From Straminergon stramineum (taxonomy: Eukaryota; Streptophyta; Bryopsida; Hypnales; Calliergonaceae), in assembly GCA_963920665.1 (NCBI GenBank), contig OY987268.1:2606501-2670500 (forward strand): a stretch of 64,000 nt of DNA, in the 5' to 3' direction. Below the pieces are notes generated by a model that worked only from the letters and a program-made list of their open reading frames with translations, was not told the origin of the DNA and ran no database searches. The position numbers and the translations under genes are program-made. How positions within the stretch are numbered: the stretch's first letter is position 1; the number at the start of each line of letters is the position of its first letter. Shown one piece after another: positions 60,701-64,000 of this stretch.

Positions 60701-62052
60701 GGTGTCCCTACAGCTAGGCCAAGGGTGGATGTCATGTTCTTTGACTGTCCGGAGAACTTGCCTGTGCCGGGGGTGTCTTCTCTGCCAGAGGAGGTGCCGG
60801 ATTGGAATGAGGACGTGGGAGATGAGGCTCTGCAATCAGCATTCAGCTTTGCTTCCAATCATCTCCAAGAGCACGGTTGCATCATTGTATTTCATTCGTG
60901 GAGTGCCAAAGCAAAGTCGGATATTGGAGGATTGTGTGAAACTTACGATATGCTAAAGAAGAAGGAGTGGATGGGGATGAACCGCATGCACTTGACCTCA
61001 GCTATAGACAAAACAAAGACGGTAATTTTCATTCTCTTTCTCCAATTTTTAAAAGAAATTCATAATGAATTACATTCTTCTCATTTCTCATAATTCTATA
61101 CCTGTCTTGGATGCTTGTGTAGATGCAAAAGTTTGGAATCACCCTTGTAGTGAAGGACTTAGGCACAAAAAGGAAATCCAATTTCTCTTTCAAACGCACG
61201 ACCACGATGGTCAAGGCTGGTGTCGACATTGCACGGGACGACATGGTCATGAACTACACCCACCCGGATGACATGGCCATGAATGACAGAAAGCCTTGGC
61301 GGGGCTCGCGAAAAAGATCCAAGGTTCTTCCAAATCCTCCTTGAAGCTACGAGCGTCAAAGGAGATGTGATTCTTGACTGCACCGCATCCACAGGTCAGG
61401 ATTCAATTCATTCACTCTACCATCTCTAGGTTTCGTTGTAATCATTCTACCGATTTCATTTCTCAACGAATGTACTTGAATGTCCTTGCCTCCAGGTGCA
61501 TCCATTATTGCTTGTCATGGAACGGGCCGCCACATTGTGGCCTTGGAGGAGCACAAGGACATTTTCGATGCCATCCTGAAACCCATGTAGAAGTCCACCC
61601 CGGCGAAGGTGGTGACACCTCCCCCACCGCCAAGTGCAGTTTCTTAGGATCCGGATGAAATGCTCGTAGTGCCTCGAAAATTCACTCGGAAGGGAAAATT
61701 TAGTAAGTAAGTTGGAACTCTTTTAATTTTTTCTTTCTATGGTGACGTCCACGTAACAAAACTCTAACATGGTGCCTTTTTTCTTTGCAGTCGTCTAGGA
61801 TTGATGTTAGCAGATGCTAGCATGAAGAAACAAAGTCTTCTATTCAGTTCGGAGAAGACTTACACCCTTCCTCTTTATGCACAACAGATGGCAACGGCCT
61901 TTGCGGATTTCGGTTGCTCCAAACGACAACGCCGTAAAGACACTTATGCTCTAAATGTCTTACAGTTCATAGATGGATCTGCGTCTGAGGGTAGAAAGTC
62001 TTCCAGCTTGTCAGATACATCAGATTCCTTGACCGAGTCCACAACCTCTTAG
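57784..62052 (+). CDS. ParB-like domain fused to a beta-class DNA methyltransferase-like domain (ten exons, damaged)
   Basis: Exons read from phase and GT-AG sites: 57,784-58,448; 58,562-58,743; 58,821-59,033; 59,126-59,341; 59,481-59,716; 59,838-60,564; 60,671-61,021; 61,122-61,394; 61,496-about 61,708; about 61,791-62,052 (roughly 1,100 codons). Exon 1 holds a ParB/sulfiredoxin-like region ending FFVCDGNHRRLAW. Exon 6 has a long Lys/Glu coiled coil. Exon 7 has VDVMFFDCPENLP, aligned with the DPPY/SPPY catalytic motif IV, then a strand ending GCIIVFHSW. Exons 8-9 give VILDCTASTGASIIACHGTG followed by RHIVALE, the SAM-binding motif I (FxGxG-like). The order IV before I is that of beta-class N4/N6 methylases. 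Motif IV has lost PPY, so catalysis is doubtful. Damage: TAA 59,574, a 2-nt loss near 61,300, TAG 61,588 and 61,645. Confidence 0.72.
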
Positions 62053-62340
62053 ACTCATGAGATTGACATATCTCATGTATCATGCTATTGTTTGTTGATT
62101 GGTATTGTGATTGGATTTGTGTGTTTTATGGCTATATCTTCAATGTGCATTATCCTCATTTTTATTTTTTATTGCATGAATTTCATCTATTTTGAATACA
62201 TTTTGTTATGGGAAAATCCTACATCCAAAAACCCATGGAAGAGCCCCAAACTTTTAAAAAAAAATCTTCCTTCTCCATGCACTTTTTCGTTTCTTATGTC
62301 CACGGTCATAGGTCCCTCAGACATTTTTCCTTGACCCTAC

Positions 62341-62406
62341 CCTTCCCGCTTACAGGCTCACAGGCTCACAGGCTCATGCTCACAAGCTCACATGCTAGCA
62401 ACCCTA
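62341..62406 (-). repeat. Right terminal inverted repeat of the 13.9-kb element
   Basis: Tandem GGCTCACA words lead into CATGCTAGCAACCCTA. The reverse complement pairs with the left terminus at 48,524-48,590, which has TGTGAGC/GTGAGCC repeats. The second copy at 40,150-40,194 ends the same way. Confidence 0.82.
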
Positions 62407-62416
62407 GTGTGTGCTG
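62407..62416 (+). repeat. Target-site duplication, right (GTGTGTGCTG)
   Basis: Exact copy of 48,514-48,523. Confidence 0.88.
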
Positions 62417-63091
62417 ATTAGTTTTTTGCCTATAACTTTTGTGTTTTGGCTCCAAATGACTCAAGATTTATAGGGAAGGTACTCATGACTATCATATACC
62501 TTCCCTAATTTTTTCATAATTTTCAAAAATAATTTACTATCCAAAAATAGATCCCGATTCAATGTCACAATTGCCAATTTGGAGGTTTTTAGTACTATTT
62601 AGAACCCAAAAAACCATATTTTGAGCTTAAATTTGGATGAGATGATTTTCTAATAGACTTGTAGCTTTGTAGGAGAGGAATTTTAAAAATAGTTAATTTT
62701 TTGTGGTGTGGAAGTCTACAAAGTGAGCTTCTTTCTGCTTGCATTTTGTAACATATAAAATATTGTTTTGGTGGGTTTTTTGGTGAATGACCATCTCCAT
62801 AGGGTTGTTGCAAATGGACACTTTTTATTTTGTGTCTTTATTTATATTTACTATTTTTCCTTAATTAAAACATCAAGGTATGTATTTTCTTGAGACTGAG
62901 CACTTTTCTAGTTCTCCTACTTAGAGAATTTTTCTATGCAATTCCTTCCATGGGTACCTTCATCTTAAAGGTATATACATTAATCATATTTTTTTATTTT
63001 TTTAAAAATTAATTTTCTAATTTTAAAGTACTCCCAAAAAAATCAGCAAAACGCAACAAATAGGACAAGTGTTTCTTGCAATTACCCTGTT

Positions 63092-64000
63092 CTGATTGTT
63101 TGGGAGGAATTGAAAGTTCAAAATTTGGACAGTTTGGGATTATGGTGAACTTCGGCAACTTGTTACTTCTTCATATAGTGTTTGTTTCCTATAATTGTTT
63201 TTGAAAAAGTTGCACATACTATTCTAGTTTGTGTGGCTAAAATTTCATATCAATTCAAGAAGTTATGAGTGACTGAGAAGCATTTTAGTAGGAGGTTCAA
63301 GTTTTGATGTGTTTTTTGCAACTTTTTTTGTTAATTTTTTTGACATTTCAAAGCCATTTTGCAAACATAATAAGTTAAGTGAATGATATGTTTTTTTTCA
63401 CCAATGTGTTTGTATGCTGATTTTGAATCACTTTGTAGCTTAAATTTTTTTCATTTGAATAAGTTTAGAAATCAAATTTCACCTCCAAATGTGTTCTTAG
63501 GAGAATTTCAATATCCTTTTTCAACACTAACACATTATAATCTTGCAATCCGTTTGGCCAAATGACTTCAAATTTGATTAATGTCATCTATAACATGTAC
63601 ACTACAAGATTGTATGGTTGAGATCTCTACAACTCAATGACATTTAAATCTATAACACTTCAAAAGCAATGATGTTTTTGAACTTGTTCATGCCACTTAG
63701 GCAATAGGGGGTTAAGACCTTAACCATTCCATGAATCTTGTATGTAAACTTTTTGATTTCTGGAAGTGTGTTTGTAAACAACAACGTATAGTAATTAGAC
63801 TTCACTTTTTTAGAGTTTGTAGACTTTTAGGTTTGCACAAGGCAATGAAGGCACTTGTGTTCAATGCCAATTTTTTTGTTTCTTGAAAAAGAAATGGAAT
63901 TCAATCATTGCACACCAAGAAATAGTGATCGCCCCTTTGTATCTTTCATATTTATTTAAGTACTAAAGGTTACAAAATATAAACACTTGCAAAAAAATAT
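63092..64000. other. AT-rich non-coding stretch at the right edge
   Basis: No gene or element terminus recognised. The 60-codon frame at 63,383 has no supporting feature. Confidence 0.5.

Larger units (their letters stand above)
48524..62406. mobile_element. 13,883-bp Mutator-like transposon carrying a transposase and a ParB-methyltransferase-like gene
   Basis: The left end is CAATGACGCTAGCGTGTGAG, continuing into GTGAGC-rich repeats. The right end, reverse complemented, is TAGGGTTGCTAGCATGTGAG, also with GTGAGC repeats. Both lie inside a perfect 10-bp duplication. The termini are imperfect but share GCTAGC-TGTGAGCTT and the subterminal (T)GTGAGC(C) repeats. Two gene units point outward from the centre: the transposase on minus (49.63-53.71 kb), and on plus the ORFs at 54.34 and 57.13 kb followed by the ten-exon methyltransferase-like gene (57.78-62.05 kb). 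The size is large but within the range known for Mutator-like elements. Methyltransferase-fold cargo is the striking feature. Confidence 0.85.
48473..63087. mobile_element. Small 4-bp-TSD transposon (about 722 bp) split by the 13.9-kb element
   Basis: The left end GAGTGATTGCAAGAAACACT and the right end (reverse complement GGGTAATTGCAAGAAACACT) match the ends of the element at 25,630-26,482. The target duplication TGTT is at 48,469-48,472 and 63,088-63,091. Removing 48,524-62,406 and one 10-bp repeat leaves about 722 bp, comparable to the intact 853-bp relative. It is therefore older than the large element. Confidence 0.8.

Noticed and set aside
57784..62052. Bacterial or phage contamination as the source of the ParB-methylase gene
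   Set aside because: Nine GT-AG introns, a second decayed copy with the same introns and the surrounding plant transposon rule this out.

Overview
The window looks like a repeat-rich intergenic stretch of a plant nuclear genome, from a land plant or streptophyte alga. I cannot narrow it further. The evidence is a plant-type interstitial telomere tract (CCCTAAA units near 20.35 kb), GT-AG introns of about 80-140 bp, a CACTA element with the classical CACTACAAGAAAA terminus, hAT- and Mutator-type elements, and a degenerate plant-type O-acetylserine thiol-lyase fragment. No rRNA, tRNA, CRISPR array or bacterial-style operon was seen. Nearly every coding stretch belongs to a transposable element, and most are broken by stop codons, frameshifts or nested insertions.

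Layout. 1-3.63 kb: two head-to-tail copies of an element with a gag-like, coiled-coil ORF. 3.63-7.4 kb: an hAT end, a GC-rich array and a gene here called family X copy A, which encodes a coiled coil and a RING-H2-like finger split by an hAT MITE. 8.66-10.1 kb (minus): family X copy B. 10.70-14.82 kb: a 4.1-kb non-autonomous CACTA element. 16.2-18.13 kb (minus): a protein-kinase-like pseudogene split by a second hAT MITE. 22.9-23.3 kb: a third hAT MITE. 24.56-26.97 kb: family X copy C, split by an 853-bp element with 4-bp target duplications. 28.36-35.42 kb: a BED/DUF659/hAT transposase pseudogene, split by a 3,775-bp TGTC...GACA element that carries the third and best gag-like ORF. 37.65-40.2 kb: decayed 3' half of a methyltransferase-like gene. 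41.1 kb: a 249-bp Mutator-type MITE. 42.77-44.07 kb (minus): thiol-lyase fragments.

Main discovery. 48,524-62,406 is one 13.9-kb Mutator-like transposon, with related inverted termini and a perfect 10-bp target-site duplication (GTGTGTGCTG). It sits inside an older small element that has its own 4-bp duplication. It carries two divergent genes. One, on the minus strand, is a transposase with a zinc-binding N-terminal domain, an RNase-H-like core and a SWIM finger. The other, on the plus strand, has ten exons and encodes a ParB-like domain (DGNHRR) fused to a beta-class DNA N4/N6-methyltransferase fold with altered motif IV. Such ParB-methylase fusions are known from phages and bacteria; finding one as transposon cargo in a plant is unusual. 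The second copy at 37.65-40.2 kb shares intron positions and the 3' terminus, so this is a multi-copy transposon family.

A second recurring pattern is a GC-rich array related to CCCGCRGTCGCCC. It lies just 5' of five different element genes, always in the same orientation relative to the gene. Clean target-site duplications (8, 10, 5, 4 and 3 bp) allow the nesting order to be read directly from the sequence.
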